Shown: one piece after another, positions 46,023-56,388 of the stretch
Layout: each line of letters starts with the position of its first letter
Numbering within the stretch: position 1 is the stretch's first letter
NCBI RefSeq assembly: GCF_000619945.1
Contig: NZ_JHVC01000001.1
Location: 124,001 to 188,000 of the forward strand
Source of the DNA: Clostridium lundense DSM 17049
GTDB lineage: Bacteria > Bacillota > Clostridia > Clostridiales > Clostridiaceae
Direction of reading: 5' to 3'
Length of the DNA stretch: 64,000 nt
Notes under the pieces: model-generated
Databases searched by the model: none
Told to the model about the DNA's origin: nothing
The model's input: the letters and a program-made list of their open reading frames with translations, nothing else
Position numbers and translations under genes: made by a program

Positions 46023-47078
46023 ATGAAAGCAAAATTAATATTAGAAAATGGCATAGTTTTTGAAGGAAAAGCTTTTGGCTACCTAAAAGAAAGCGTTGGA
46101 GAGGTAGTTTTCAACACAGGCATGACAGGATATGAAGAAATTCTTACAGATCCATCCTATTATGGTCAAATCGTTACAATGACATATCCTCTTATAGGAA
46201 ATTATGGAATAAATCTAGAGGATATGGAGTCAAGCTCACCTAAGGTTAAGGGATTTATAGTTAGGGAAAAGTGTGATTTTTCCAGTAACTTTAGATCAGA
46301 ATTAGAAATATCAGATTATCTAAAGGGAAATAAAATAGTTGGTTTAGAAGGAATAGATACTAGAGCTTTAACAAAGATTTTAAGAAATAGTGGAACTATG
46401 AAAGGGATAATTACTCTGGAAGATATTTCTTATGAAGAGGCTTTAGAAAAGTTAAGTAATTTTTCCAATAAGGAAGCGGTTAAAAATGTTACCACTAAGG
46501 AAGCATATACGATACAGGGAGAAGGAAAGCATGTAGCTATCATGGACTTTGGTATTAAAGGTAACATAATAAAATCCTTCATAAAAAGAAATTGTAAAGT
46601 AACAGTTTTTTCAGCAGATGCTTCATGGGAGAGAATTTTAGAAGTGAATCCAGATCTTGTATTCTTATCTAATGGCCCTGGAGATCCTGAAGATCTACCA
46701 GAAGCTATAGAAAATATTAAGAAATTAGTAGGTAAAAAACCTATAGTAGGAATTTGTTTAGGACACCAGCTTTTAGCATTAGCACTAGGTGGAAAAACTG
46801 CAAAATTAAAGTTTGGACATAGAGGAAGCAATCATCCAGTTAAAGACTTAAAAGAAAATAGAGTTTATATAACTTCCCAAAACCATGGATATTATGTACA
46901 AACATTACCGCAAGGTATGGAAGTAACTCATGTAAGTCTTAATGATGGAACAGTAGAGGGAATGAAGCATACAACTTTACCGATATTCTCAGTTCAATTC
47001 CATCCAGAAGCATGTCCAGGACCTAAAGATAATGATTACATTTTTGATAAATTTCTTAGCTACACAAATAACAGATAA
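46023..47078 (+). CDS. carA: Carbamoyl-phosphate synthase small subunit
   Basis: A 351-residue glutaminase subunit. ATG 46023 with aaggaggt is the true start. The longer frame from 45942 runs into the leader terminator. The N-terminal interface domain (1-165) is followed by the class I amidotransferase domain with nucleophile C245 (GICLGHQ) and VQFHPE near 330. It hydrolyses glutamine and channels ammonia to CarB for pyrimidine and arginine synthesis. PyrR-type control upstream points to pyrimidine regulation. Confidence 0.96.
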   Translation: MKAKLILENGIVFEGKAFGYLKESVGEVVFNTGMTGYEEILTDPSYYGQIVTMTYPLIGNYGINLEDMESSSPKVKGFIVREKCDFSSNFRSELEISDYLKGNKIVGLEGIDTRALTKILRNSGTMKGIITLEDISYEEALEKLSNFSNKEAVKNVTTKEAYTIQGEGKHVAIMDFGIKGNIIKSFIKRNCKVTVFSADASWERILEVNPDLVFLSNGPGDPEDLPEAIENIKKLVGKKPIVGICLGHQLLALALGGKTAKLKFGHRGSNHPVKDLKENRVYITSQNHGYYVQTLPQGMEVTHVSLNDGTVEGMKHTTLPIFSVQFHPEACPGPKDNDYIFDKFLSYTNNR

Positions 47079-47262
47079 TAGAGTACAGAATATAGATAGC
47101 AATAACAATTAAGAATGTTGATAAAGGACAATTGACAGTGAAGGATAATTTTTCTCCATTGATATTACGGAAAATTTTAAATTGAGATTTTATGCAGCGT
47201 TAGCGGAAGAAAAGCTTCCTTAACTGTCATCTGTCAACTGAATTAAGCGGGAGGTAGAAATT
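47079..47262. repeat. Palindromic repeat inside the carA-carB spacer
   Basis: acaattgacagtgaaggataa (about 47126-47146) is mirrored by ccttaactgtcatctgtcaact (47217-47239). The motif ggataatttttctcc.ttgatattacgga recurs in the MITE-like element at 61284-61320 and tgtcatctgtcaact recurs near 54273. A dispersed repeat therefore lies within the operon. Confidence 0.6.
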
Positions 47263-50200
47263 ATGCCATTAAATAAAGATATAAAGAAAGTTTTAGTTAT
47301 AGGATCAGGTCCAATAGTTATAGGGCAAGCAGCGGAGTTTGATTATTCAGGTACACAGGCTTGTGAAGCTTTGAAGGAAGAAGGAGTAGAGGTTGTTTTG
47401 ATAAACAGTAACCCAGCTACTATAATGACAGATAGGGAAGTAGCGGATAAGGTTTATTTAGAGCCTTTAACAGTGGAGTTTGTAGAAAAAGTTATAGCAA
47501 AGGAAAAACCAGATAGTCTACTTGCAGGTATGGGAGGACAAACAGGATTAAATCTTGCAGTAGAGCTTTATGATAAAAAAGTACTACAAAAGTATGGGGT
47601 AAATGTAATAGGAACTTCTATAGAATCTATAAAAGAAGGAGAAGATAGAGAGCTTTTTAGATCTATGATGAACAGAATAGGAGAACCTGTTATAGAAAGT
47701 GAAATAATAACAGATATGGAGTCTGGTAAAGCCTTTGCAAATAAAATTGGATATCCAGTTATAGTAAGACCAGCCTATACATTAGGAGGAACTGGTGGTG
47801 GAATAGCAAAGGATGAAGAAGAATTAGAAACAATTCTTTCATTAGGTCTTCAGTTAAGCACCATAGGTCAAGTTCTTCTTGAAAAAAGCGTTAAGGGTTG
47901 GAAAGAAGTAGAGTATGAAGTAATGAGGGATAGTTTTGGTAACTGCATTACTGTATGCAATATGGAAAATATAGATCCTGTGGGAATACACACAGGAGAT
48001 AGTATTGTAGTAGCACCAAGCCAAACTCTTTCAGATAAAGAATATCAAATGCTTAGAACTGCTTCAATAAATATAATAAATGCAGTAGGTATAGAGGGCG
48101 GATGTAATGTTCAGTTTGCATTAAATCCAAATTCTTTCGAATATGCAGTAATAGAAATAAATCCAAGAGTTAGTCGTTCTTCAGCACTAGCTTCAAAAGC
48201 TACAGGATATCCTATAGCAAAGGTGGCGGCAAAGATAGCTTTAGGTTATGGATTAGATGAAATAAAAAATGCAGTAACTCAAAAGACATATGCCTGCTTT
48301 GAACCATCATTAGACTATGTGGTAGTTAAAATTCCAAAGTGGCCTTTTGATAAATTCCAAGGAGCAGATAGAGTTTTAGGAACTAAAATGATGGCTACAG
48401 GAGAAATTATGGCCATAGGAAGTAACTTTGAAGCAGCGTTCTTAAAGGGAATAAGATCTCTAGAAACTGGAAAATACTCCTTAGAGCACAAGAAATTTAA
48501 GCATTTAACTATAAATGAATTAAAGGAAAGAGTAATGTCTCCAGATGATGAAAGAATATTTGCTCTAGGAGAAATGCTTAGAAGAGAGTATAGAGAAGAA
48601 AAGGTAGCACAAATAACAGGTATAGATAAATTCTTCATAAAGAAGTTCAAAGGAATAGTGGAAGAAGAACAAAAATTAAGAGGAAGTTCTATAGACGATT
48701 TAGATAAAGAGTGGCTATATAGCTTAAAGAGAAAAGGTTTCTCAGACAAGGCTATAGGGGATATGTTAAATGTAAGTCCTGAGAATATATATAGACTAAG
48801 AAGTATATGGAATATAAAACCTGTTTATAAAATGGTAGATACTTGTGGAGGAGAATTTGAAGCACTATCGCCATACTACTATTCAACTTATGAAAGTTAT
48901 GATGAAGTAGAAGTTTCAGATAAAAAGAAAGTTATAGTTATAGGATCGGGTCCAATAAGAATAGGACAGGGGATAGAGTTTGATTATGCTTCAGTTCATT
49001 GTGTAAAAGCTCTTAAAAAACTAGATATAGAAACTATAATAATAAATAACAATCCAGAAACTGTAAGTACAGACTTTGATATATCAGATAAATTATACTT
49101 TGAACCACTAACAGAAGAAGATGTACTAAATATAATAGAAAAAGAAAATCCTTATGGAGTAATACTTCAGTTCGGAGGACAGACTGCTATAAAGCTTGCT
49201 AAGTTCTTAAAAGAAAAAAATATTTTAACGCTTGGAACAACTTCAGATCAGATAGATACAGCAGAGGATAGAGAAAAATTTGATGAGCTTTTAGAAGAGT
49301 TAGGTATAGCAAGACCTAAGGGAAAAGGAGTATGGACTGTTGAAGAAGGATTAAAGGAAGCTGAAAAATTAGGGTTTCCAGTGCTTGTAAGACCTTCCTT
49401 CGTACTTGGAGGACAGGGTATGGAAATAACTCATGATGAAAGAGAATTAGTATATTATCTAACTCAGGCCTTTGAAAAGGACAAGAAAAATCCAATTCTT
49501 ATAGATAAATATCTAATGGGAAGGGAAATAGAAGTAGATGCTATATCAGACGGAGAAGATGTACTTATACCTGGAATTATGGAACATTTAGAAAGAGCAG
49601 GAGTACATTCAGGGGATAGTATTACCATGTATCCTAGCCAAAACTTAACTAAAGATATTAAAGCTAAAGTTTTAGAATACACTAAAAAGCTTGCATTAGG
49701 TATAGGAATAAAGGGTATGATTAACATACAGTTTATAGAGTTTAAAGGACAACTTTATGTAATTGAGGTTAACCCAAGAGCTTCAAGAACTGTACCTTAT
49801 ATAAGTAAAGTAAGCAAAGTTCCTATAGTTGACATAGCTACAAGAGTAATGCTTGGGGAAAAGCTAAAAGATTTAGACTATGGTGTGGATGTGTACAAAG
49901 AACCAGAATTAATTTCTGTAAAAGTACCAGTATTCTCTACTCAAAAGCTCCCTAATGTTGAGGTGTGTTTAGGACCAGAAATGAGATCTACAGGAGAGGT
50001 TTTAGGTGTAGGAAAAACTTTAGAAGAAGCATTATATAAGGGATTTGTAGCAGCAAGTATGTATATGAAAAAAGAAAATGGAACAATACTTGCTACTATA
50101 AACGACCATGATAAAGAAGAGTTCTTACCAATGGCTGTAGAATTGAGTAAGTTAGGATATAAGTTCATGGCTACTTCAAAAACAGCAAAATTATTGGAGA

Positions 50201-50469
50201 ATGCAGAAATTGAAGTTAAAGAAGTAAGAAAGTTAAAAGAAGAACATCCAAACATTATAGATGTTGTAAAAAATGGAGAAGTAGATTTGGTTATTAATAC
50301 TCCAACAAAGGGTAATGACTCTAACAGAGATGGATTTCATATAAGAAGAGCAGCTATAGAAAGAAATATAGGAGTAATAACTGCACTAGATACATTCAAT
50401 GCAATGGTAAAGGTTAGGGCTATAGGTATAAAAAATAAGGATTTGGATGTGTATGATTTAGGAAAATAA
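47263..50469 (+). CDS. carB: Carbamoyl-phosphate synthase large subunit
   Basis: A 1068-residue protein of normal CarB length. Two homologous ATP-grasp halves each begin with KKVxVIGSGPIxIGQ (near residues 7 and 557). PAYTLGGTGGGIA and PSFVLGGQGMEI mark the two ATP sites. The C-terminal MGS-like allosteric domain is at about 930-1068 (INTPTKGND, IRRAAIERNI). It makes carbamoyl phosphate from bicarbonate, ammonia and two ATP. The ribosome binding site is cgggaggt. It is separated from carA by a 184-base spacer holding a repeat. Confidence 0.97.
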   Translation: MPLNKDIKKVLVIGSGPIVIGQAAEFDYSGTQACEALKEEGVEVVLINSNPATIMTDREVADKVYLEPLTVEFVEKVIAKEKPDSLLAGMGGQTGLNLAVELYDKKVLQKYGVNVIGTSIESIKEGEDRELFRSMMNRIGEPVIESEIITDMESGKAFANKIGYPVIVRPAYTLGGTGGGIAKDEEELETILSLGLQLSTIGQVLLEKSVKGWKEVEYEVMRDSFGNCITVCNMENIDPVGIHTGDSIVVAPSQTLSDKEYQMLRTASINIINAVGIEGGCNVQFALNPNSFEYAVIEINPRVSRSSALASKATGYPIAKVAAKIALGYGLDEIKNAVTQKTYACFEPSLDYVVVKIPKWPFDKFQGADRVLGTKMMATGEIMAIGSNFEAAFLKGIRSLETGKYSLEHKKFKHLTINELKERVMSPDDERIFALGEMLRREYREEKVAQITGIDKFFIKKFKGIVEEEQKLRGSSIDDLDKEWLYSLKRKGFSDKAIGDMLNVSPENIYRLRSIWNIKPVYKMVDTCGGEFEALSPYYYSTYESYDEVEVSDKKKVIVIGSGPIRIGQGIEFDYASVHCVKALKKLDIETIIINNNPETVSTDFDISDKLYFEPLTEEDVLNIIEKENPYGVILQFGGQTAIKLAKFLKEKNILTLGTTSDQIDTAEDREKFDELLEELGIARPKGKGVWTVEEGLKEAEKLGFPVLVRPSFVLGGQGMEITHDERELVYYLTQAFEKDKKNPILIDKYLMGREIEVDAISDGEDVLIPGIMEHLERAGVHSGDSITMYPSQNLTKDIKAKVLEYTKKLALGIGIKGMINIQFIEFKGQLYVIEVNPRASRTVPYISKVSKVPIVDIATRVMLGEKLKDLDYGVDVYKEPELISVKVPVFSTQKLPNVEVCLGPEMRSTGEVLGVGKTLEEALYKGFVAASMYMKKENGTILATINDHDKEEFLPMAVELSKLGYKFMATSKTAKLLENAEIEVKEVRKLKEEHPNIIDVVKNGEVDLVINTPTKGNDSNRDGFHIRRAAIERNIGVITALDTFNAMVKVRAIGIKNKDLDVYDLGK

Positions 50470-50806
50470 AAACTTATAAATGATTTTTTAAATAATAGAG
50501 TATAGAGTAAATAGAATAAAGAATAAATGAGCGGAAATTTTAAAAAAATCTACCTTATTTGTTCTTTATTCTTTTTTTATTTATTATTTTAGTAAAAATA
50601 TGATAAAATATAGATAATTTTCATAGTGAATAGATTGATCAGTGCGGGGAGTAAAAAACAAATGTTTACTACTTATTGTACTTTTTAGACAGAATATGTA
50701 TTTTATTTTCTACATTTGAAAAGTAAATATAATAGATTTGTTTTATATGTACGTATTTGGAAATAATGATAATATATAAATATGATGATTTAAGGGAGGA
50801 TTTCTC
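50470..50806 (+). terminator. Spacer with carB terminator
   Basis: gaataaagaataaat (50514-50528) pairs with atttgttctttattc (50558-50572), followed by tttttttat. The remaining 225 bases to the helicase gene hold no gene and no leader RNA that I can support. Confidence 0.75.
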
Positions 50807-53800
50807 TTGTTTAATATAGACAGAAAGTTAATACAAGATTTGGGCGGTTCTACAGTGTATGAAAAAGGGGTTAAGTGCTATAAAAATAATCAGGTTAAAA
50901 GTATATATGTAGATGTAATAGAAAGATTTGATGAAGAAATTGCAGAAATTAATTCTGTAGTAAAGTCTTCTGAATTTGATAAGGAATATAAGGTGTTTTT
51001 AAGGTTTAAAGATAAAGCTACATATGTAGAAAGCAAATGTGACTGTTCTTATTGGGGTTATATGTGTAAGCATGCAGTAGCTTCTCTTATTAAATTTATA
51101 GATGAAAAAGAAGAGCTTTTAAATGGAGTTGAAGAAAAAAGAAATAGAAAATTTATCAATAATATTAAACAAAACTTATTGGATAAGAGTACTTTGCTTA
51201 AAATATATTTAAATACTAGTTACAAACTGAACATAGAGCATGGACATAACGGTGGTGTCTCCATAGAAGTGAAAATAGGAGATGATAAACTCTATGTAAT
51301 AAAGAATATTAAAGAGTTTGTAGAAAATCTTCTTTCAGGAAACGAAATTTATTTTGGAAAAGGTTTTACCTTTAATCCTTATATTCATAAGTTTAAAGAA
51401 GAGGATGAAAAGATAATAAATTTATTAATTGAAACATACGAGTATAAAAAAGTTGTAGAAGATATGGAAAATTACTCAACTTATTCTGCAAAAATCTTAA
51501 AAGGAAAAAAAGCTTACTTTACAGAAAGTAATTTAAGAAAATTTTTTGAGGCACTAAAAGATAGAACTATAGACTTAAATATAAATGGGGAAAATATAAA
51601 TGATGTACCTTTTATAAAAGATGATTTCCCTTTAGATTTTAATTTAGAAAGAAAGAACAATAAAATTTTATTAAAGCAAACATCTAATATTCCTTTACCT
51701 ATAATACCAGAAGGAAGATATTTTCTATATGAAGATAAAATCTATGAGCCATCTGAAGAATTAATTAAGAATTATAAACCTTTTTTTAATGAGTTTTCAA
51801 AGGAAAAAAGCAGAGAAATAATATTTAATGAGAATTTTAGTGAAGAGGTAGCTTCATTTATACTACCTGCATTAAAGAAAATAAGTAGAGATGTGCAGGT
51901 GGATAGGGAATTTAAAGAAAAATTTTATCAGGAAACGTTAAAAACCTCAATTTATTTTGATAAACAAGATGATAATATAATAGCAAATGTTATATTTAAA
52001 TATGGAGATACTGAAATCAATCCTCTAGGAAATGAAAATAAAAAAGGGGAAAAGATTTTAATAAGGGATATAGAGGGTGAAAAAAATATTATAGGTATTT
52101 TAGAAGCTTTTAATTTTAAAAAGGAAAATTATAATTATGTGCTACAGGATGAAGAACAGCTTTTAAATTTCATGTTAAAGGGAATGGAAGTACTACAGGA
52201 TATATGTGAAATTTATTATTCTCAGTCATTTAAGAATATAAAAATATATACATCTTCAAATTATAAGTCCAATATTAAACTTAATGAAGATGATCTTTTG
52301 GAGTTTACTTTTAGTATTGAGGGTGTTGATAAAAAAGAACTTAAAGATATTTTTGAAGCATTAAAGGAGAAGAAAAAATATTATAGGCTAAAAAAAGGAG
52401 GTTTTGTAACTTTAGCAAATGAAGGGCTGGAGGGAATAGGTAATTTAATAGATTATTTAAACATAAAGCCTTCTGAATTGGAAAAGGAGAAAATACTTCT
52501 TCAAAGATATAATGCACTTTACATAGAGTCTTCTATAAAAGAAAAAAATATTAATTTTATAGAAAAAAATAATAGCTTTAGACAATTAGTAAATAGTATT
52601 AAAGACATAGGAGATATGGATTATATAATCCCTGAAAATCTTCAAAACATAATGAGATCTTATCAAAAATTTGGATTTAAGTGGTTTAAAACTCTTGCTA
52701 GCTATGGATTTGGTGGTATATTAGCAGACGAAATGGGATTAGGAAAAACTTTGCAAACTATAGCTTTTGTAAAATCTGAAGTAGATGAAAATAAGGAAAA
52801 TAAAATGCCTTCATTAGTAGTATGTCCAACATCTCTAGTATACAATTGGCAGGATGAAATAAATAAGTTTCAGCCTGATTTAAAATGCGTAGTAGTATCT
52901 GGAAGCAAAGAAGAAAGAGAAAAAAATATTAGGGATATTGAGGAAGCTGATATAGTTATAACTTCATATGCTTTAATAAGAAGAGATATTGAAGCATATG
53001 AGGATATTAAATTTAGATATTGTTTTTTAGATGAAGCACAAAATATCAAAAATTCGCAGTCTTTAAATGCCCAAAGTGTAAAGAGTATTAAAGCTAAAGC
53101 TTACTTTGCTCTAACAGGAACACCAGTAGAAAATTCCCTTAAGGAACTTTGGTCTATATTTGATTTTATTATGCCAGGGTATCTTTTAAATAGTAGAAAA
53201 TTTTCTCAAAAGTATGAATTGCCTATTGTTAAAAATAAAGATAAAAATGTACTTAATGAATTAAATATGCATATAAAACCTTTTATTTTAAGAAGATTAA
53301 AGAAGGATGTTATAAAGGAGTTACCACCTAAAATAGAGCATAATATCATAGTGGATATGACTGAGGAACAGAAAAAGGTTTATGCTTCTTTTGTACAGCA
53401 AGCAAAAGAAGAGATGGATAGGGAAATAGCAGAGAATGGATTTAATAAAAGTAAAATTAAAATATTATCCATGATTACAAGACTTAGACAGATATGTTGT
53501 GATCCTTCTACCTTTATAGAAAACTATACTGGGGATAATGGGAAAATGGAAGCAATTTTAGATATTGTAGAGAATAATATAAATCAGGGACATAAGATGC
53601 TTTTATTCTCACAGTTTACATCTGTTCTACAGAATATAGCTAAAAGGTTTAATGAAAATAATATAAAATATCTGTATTTGGATGGAAGTACTAAGGCTGA
53701 TATAAGAGGAGATTTAGTTAAAGAGTTTAATGAAGGAGACTCACCTATATTTTTAATATCATTAAAAGCAGGTGGAACCGGTCTTAATTTAACAGGAGCG

Positions 53801-54061
53801 GATATAGTAATACATTTTGACCCTTGGTGGAATCCAGCAGTAGAGCAGCAGGCATCAGATAGGGCCCACAGAATAGGACAGAAAAAAACTGTAGAAGTTA
53901 TAAGACTTATTGCTAAAGGTAGTATAGAGGAAAAAATATATAAAATACAAGAAAAGAAAAAAGAGATAATTAAAAATGTAGTAGATAGTAATGCAGGGGA
54001 AGAAATTTTATTATCCAATATGGAGGAAAATGAGATTAAGGAATTGTTTTTATTAAGTTAA
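50807..54061 (+). CDS. SWIM-domain SNF2-family helicase
   Basis: A 1084-residue protein from TTG 50807 with agggagga upstream. The SWIM zinc finger (CDCSYWGYMCKH, about 78-89) is N-terminal, followed by a long central region typical of the bacterial Swi2/Snf2 class. The helicase core from about 620 has motif I DEMGLGKT, DEAQ box (LDEAQNIKN), ALTGTPVENSL, LFSQFTSVL, KAGGTGLNLTGAD and DRAHRIGQ. All motor motifs are intact. It acts as a DNA- or RNA polymerase-associated ATPase translocase. The biological role in clostridia is not established. It is monocistronic. Confidence 0.92.
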   Translation: MFNIDRKLIQDLGGSTVYEKGVKCYKNNQVKSIYVDVIERFDEEIAEINSVVKSSEFDKEYKVFLRFKDKATYVESKCDCSYWGYMCKHAVASLIKFIDEKEELLNGVEEKRNRKFINNIKQNLLDKSTLLKIYLNTSYKLNIEHGHNGGVSIEVKIGDDKLYVIKNIKEFVENLLSGNEIYFGKGFTFNPYIHKFKEEDEKIINLLIETYEYKKVVEDMENYSTYSAKILKGKKAYFTESNLRKFFEALKDRTIDLNINGENINDVPFIKDDFPLDFNLERKNNKILLKQTSNIPLPIIPEGRYFLYEDKIYEPSEELIKNYKPFFNEFSKEKSREIIFNENFSEEVASFILPALKKISRDVQVDREFKEKFYQETLKTSIYFDKQDDNIIANVIFKYGDTEINPLGNENKKGEKILIRDIEGEKNIIGILEAFNFKKENYNYVLQDEEQLLNFMLKGMEVLQDICEIYYSQSFKNIKIYTSSNYKSNIKLNEDDLLEFTFSIEGVDKKELKDIFEALKEKKKYYRLKKGGFVTLANEGLEGIGNLIDYLNIKPSELEKEKILLQRYNALYIESSIKEKNINFIEKNNSFRQLVNSIKDIGDMDYIIPENLQNIMRSYQKFGFKWFKTLASYGFGGILADEMGLGKTLQTIAFVKSEVDENKENKMPSLVVCPTSLVYNWQDEINKFQPDLKCVVVSGSKEEREKNIRDIEEADIVITSYALIRRDIEAYEDIKFRYCFLDEAQNIKNSQSLNAQSVKSIKAKAYFALTGTPVENSLKELWSIFDFIMPGYLLNSRKFSQKYELPIVKNKDKNVLNELNMHIKPFILRRLKKDVIKELPPKIEHNIIVDMTEEQKKVYASFVQQAKEEMDREIAENGFNKSKIKILSMITRLRQICCDPSTFIENYTGDNGKMEAILDIVENNINQGHKMLLFSQFTSVLQNIAKRFNENNIKYLYLDGSTKADIRGDLVKEFNEGDSPIFLISLKAGGTGLNLTGADIVIHFDPWWNPAVEQQASDRAHRIGQKKTVEVIRLIAKGSIEEKIYKIQEKKKEIIKNVVDSNAGEEILLSNMEENEIKELFLLS

Positions 54062-54317
54062 GAATTGAGAGCTGAGAGTTAAGGAGGATTTTTTAAATAA
54101 GAAATAATAAAGAATAAATATGGTATATATTAGAACTATCTTAATAAGGTTCAGGTGGAGAGAGTAGTTCTTTTAAGCAAACTCTACCTGAACCTAAGAA
54201 TCACTTGATTCTTTATTATCTATAATTTAAGCTTTTCTGTAGTGTTGAGGTTGGAAAAGCATCCATAACTGTAAACTGTCATCTGTCAACTAAAACGGTG
54301 CGTAGCACTGTTGTGTT
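54062..54317. repeat. Dispersed repeat segment with family A hairpin
   Basis: The family A hairpin aaggttcaggtggaga...actctacctgaacct is at 54146-54194, with tail aagaatcacttgatt (to 54210). Near-copies are at 61515-61579 and, reversed, 59853-59921. Further on, tgtcatctgtcaact (54274-54288) matches the carA-carB spacer. It separates the convergent helicase and brnQ genes and the hairpin may end transcription. Confidence 0.65.
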
Positions 54318-55637
54318 TTATGCTCTAGCATTAGCAGATGTGGCTTTAGGATAGGATACTATAAATCCCACAAGTGCACCAAAAATAGCTGGTACAACCC
54401 ATCCCATTCCTTGTGAATAAAGTGGTAAATATTTATATACATTTGTTATAAAACTCAAATTTAAACCAAACTGCATAAGGGCGTCAACAATACTTATTGC
54501 TGCTACACATGAGAGACTACCAATATATACAGAAGAACTTCCATTGAAAAAGTCATTGGCAAGGGAAAGTATAATAAGTGTAGTAGCAATTGGATAAATA
54601 GCAGTTAAAGCTGGTACTGAAATTAAAAGTATTTTTGTTAATCCCATATTAGCAAAAACCATACTTGAAACAGCTAGTATTGTTACCCAAGTTTTATAAG
54701 TAACCTTTGGTACTAAAGTTACAAAATACTGACTACAGGATGTAATAAGTCCTACACAAGTAGTTAAGCATGCTAAAGAGAATATTAAACCTAGGAGTAC
54801 AGCTCCTGGTTTACCAAACAAATAAAGTACTACATTTGTTAAAGTTTGAGCGCCGTTTTTTGTTAAGCCGAACTTTGGCCCAGCAGAAGCACCTAAATAA
54901 GCTAACATAACATATATAAAAGCTAGGAAAAATCCAGCTATTAAGCCTGCTTTAATTGAATAAGAAACTAAAGATTTTTCCTCAGAAATTCCTTTTTGTC
55001 TAAGAGCTAATGAAATAACAATTCCGAAATTTAGTGCTGCTATGGCATCCATAGTCATATAGCCTTCTAAAAATCCCTTAAGGAAAGGAAAACTAGCATA
55101 ATCACTTTGTGGAACACCAAAGGAACCCATAGGTTTAAATAAACTACATACAAAAATACTTGTAATAAGAATTAATAATACAGGAGTTAATATTTTGCCG
55201 AAACGATCCACCAATTTTGATGGTGTTAAGCAAAGCCAAAAAGCTAATGAAAAGAAACATAAAGTGTAAATAAAAAGTGGTAAAGCACCTTTAGCTGATA
55301 TAAATGGAGCTATACCCATTTCAAAGGCTAAGCTTCCTGCGCGTGGTATGCCTAAGAATGGTCCTATAGCTAAATATATTATAATTGTAAAAATTATTGC
55401 AAAAGTTGGATGAACACGACTTGCTAAAGCGTGAAGTCCACCTGCTTTAGAAATAGTAACTACGGCTAAGATTGGAAGACCAACTGCTGAAAATACAAAG
55501 CCTGCTAGAGCTACCCAGGTGGAAGATCCAGCGGATTGTCCTAAAAATGGTGGAAATATTAAATTACCTGCTCCGAAAAACATTGAAAACAACATTAAAC
55601 TAATAAACATTAAATCTTTCTTGGATAAACTTTTCAT
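54318..55637 (-). CDS. brnQ: Branched-chain amino acid carrier protein BrnQ
   Basis: A 439-residue membrane carrier (about 12 helices). ATG 55637 is preferred to TTG 55652 because tgggagg lies between. Family features are FFGAGNLIFPPFLGQSAG (in two parts, FFGAGNLIFPP and FLGQSAG) near the N-terminus and SAVGLPILAVV. It is the LIVCS sodium- or proton-coupled importer of Leu, Ile and Val. A T-box leader with an Ile specifier lies about 300 bases upstream on the same strand, so uptake should rise when tRNA-Ile is uncharged. A repeat sits in the 5' leader. Confidence 0.93.
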   Translation of the reverse strand: MKSLSKKDLMFISLMLFSMFFGAGNLIFPPFLGQSAGSSTWVALAGFVFSAVGLPILAVVTISKAGGLHALASRVHPTFAIIFTIIIYLAIGPFLGIPRAGSLAFEMGIAPFISAKGALPLFIYTLCFFSLAFWLCLTPSKLVDRFGKILTPVLLILITSIFVCSLFKPMGSFGVPQSDYASFPFLKGFLEGYMTMDAIAALNFGIVISLALRQKGISEEKSLVSYSIKAGLIAGFFLAFIYVMLAYLGASAGPKFGLTKNGAQTLTNVVLYLFGKPGAVLLGLIFSLACLTTCVGLITSCSQYFVTLVPKVTYKTWVTILAVSSMVFANMGLTKILLISVPALTAIYPIATTLIILSLANDFFNGSSSVYIGSLSCVAAISIVDALMQFGLNLSFITNVYKYLPLYSQGMGWVVPAIFGALVGFIVSYPKATSANARA

Positions 55638-55809
55638 ATTTATACCTCCCAATATCTACTTCTTTTTCTTTATATATGTGAATGATAATGTTTATGTCAG
55701 ATTCCATGTGAAACCACCTCCGAGAAATGTATTTTTAATATTTTGAATTATGAGAGTTTGCCTAGGATACTCCCATAAATAAGCTTACAAAGATTAATTT
55801 TGGATAAAC

Positions 55810-55940
55810 AGAGTTCTTGGCTTCAGAAGGAGTTTTTACTCCAACTGAAGCTTAGAAATCGTTATCCAGGGATGTAGCCGCTCTTTACTCCCACTTAAAA
55901 GAAGATGGGAGTATTAGAACGGGTAGTCATCGGATAAATA
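55810..55940. repeat. Dispersed palindromic repeat, family B (long copy)
   Basis: It contains gcttcagaaggag/ctccaactgaagc and actcccacttaaaag/gggagtatt segments. It matches 22005-22080 and the reverse of 61331-61447. It lies between the T-box terminator and the brnQ start codon, inside the transcribed leader. The sequence from 55638 to 55809 is otherwise plain AT-rich DNA. Confidence 0.65.
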
Positions 55941-55942
55941 AA

Positions 55943-56210
55943 AACTCGCCCCTATGAAAGGGACGAGTTATAATCGCGTTACCACCCTAATTTCATAAAA
56001 TCAAAAAAACTGACTTTATGACACTTAGCTACGTACATCATGATACGTTTTTCTTTTAACGGTGAAAATCCGGCAAAGCTTACTTAAAAATATAAGTTTC
56101 GGCTTTACTTCTCAGAGATGATTTTCAGATAAGGTCTGAACATTGGCTTTCAGCATAACACCAACTCTCTTTGGAACAGATTTCGTATCTTACTTGTTCT
56201 CTTCATAGAA
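55943..56210 (-). ncRNA. T-box leader, isoleucine specifier, of brnQ
   Basis: Read on the minus strand: an AGAGAG-GTTGGTG stem I element (about 56160-56172), a specifier loop with gaaaATCatc where ATC (56122-56120) is the likely Ile codon, the T-box core AGGGTGGTAACGCG (55988-55975) and the terminator aactcgtccc...ggggcgagtt (55969-55943). Uncharged tRNA-Ile should stabilise the antiterminator. The core and terminator are certain. The specifier is read by eye. Confidence 0.92.
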
Positions 56211-56388
56211 TTTATTTGTAAAACTTAATAAATTTATACCATAATAAACTAACCTTGTCAAATATTTTTGAAAAATATTTTATCTGTAATAAAATAATGT
56301 TTAACATAAATTAATAGTTTAAACTATAATAAAAGCAAATGAAATATATTCTATAGACAAAAAAATATAATTGCAGGAGATGATCATA

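Noticed and set aside
48315..50255. Long minus-strand frames inside carB
   Set aside because: They are shadows of a highly conserved plus-strand gene, without ribosome binding sites or family similarity.
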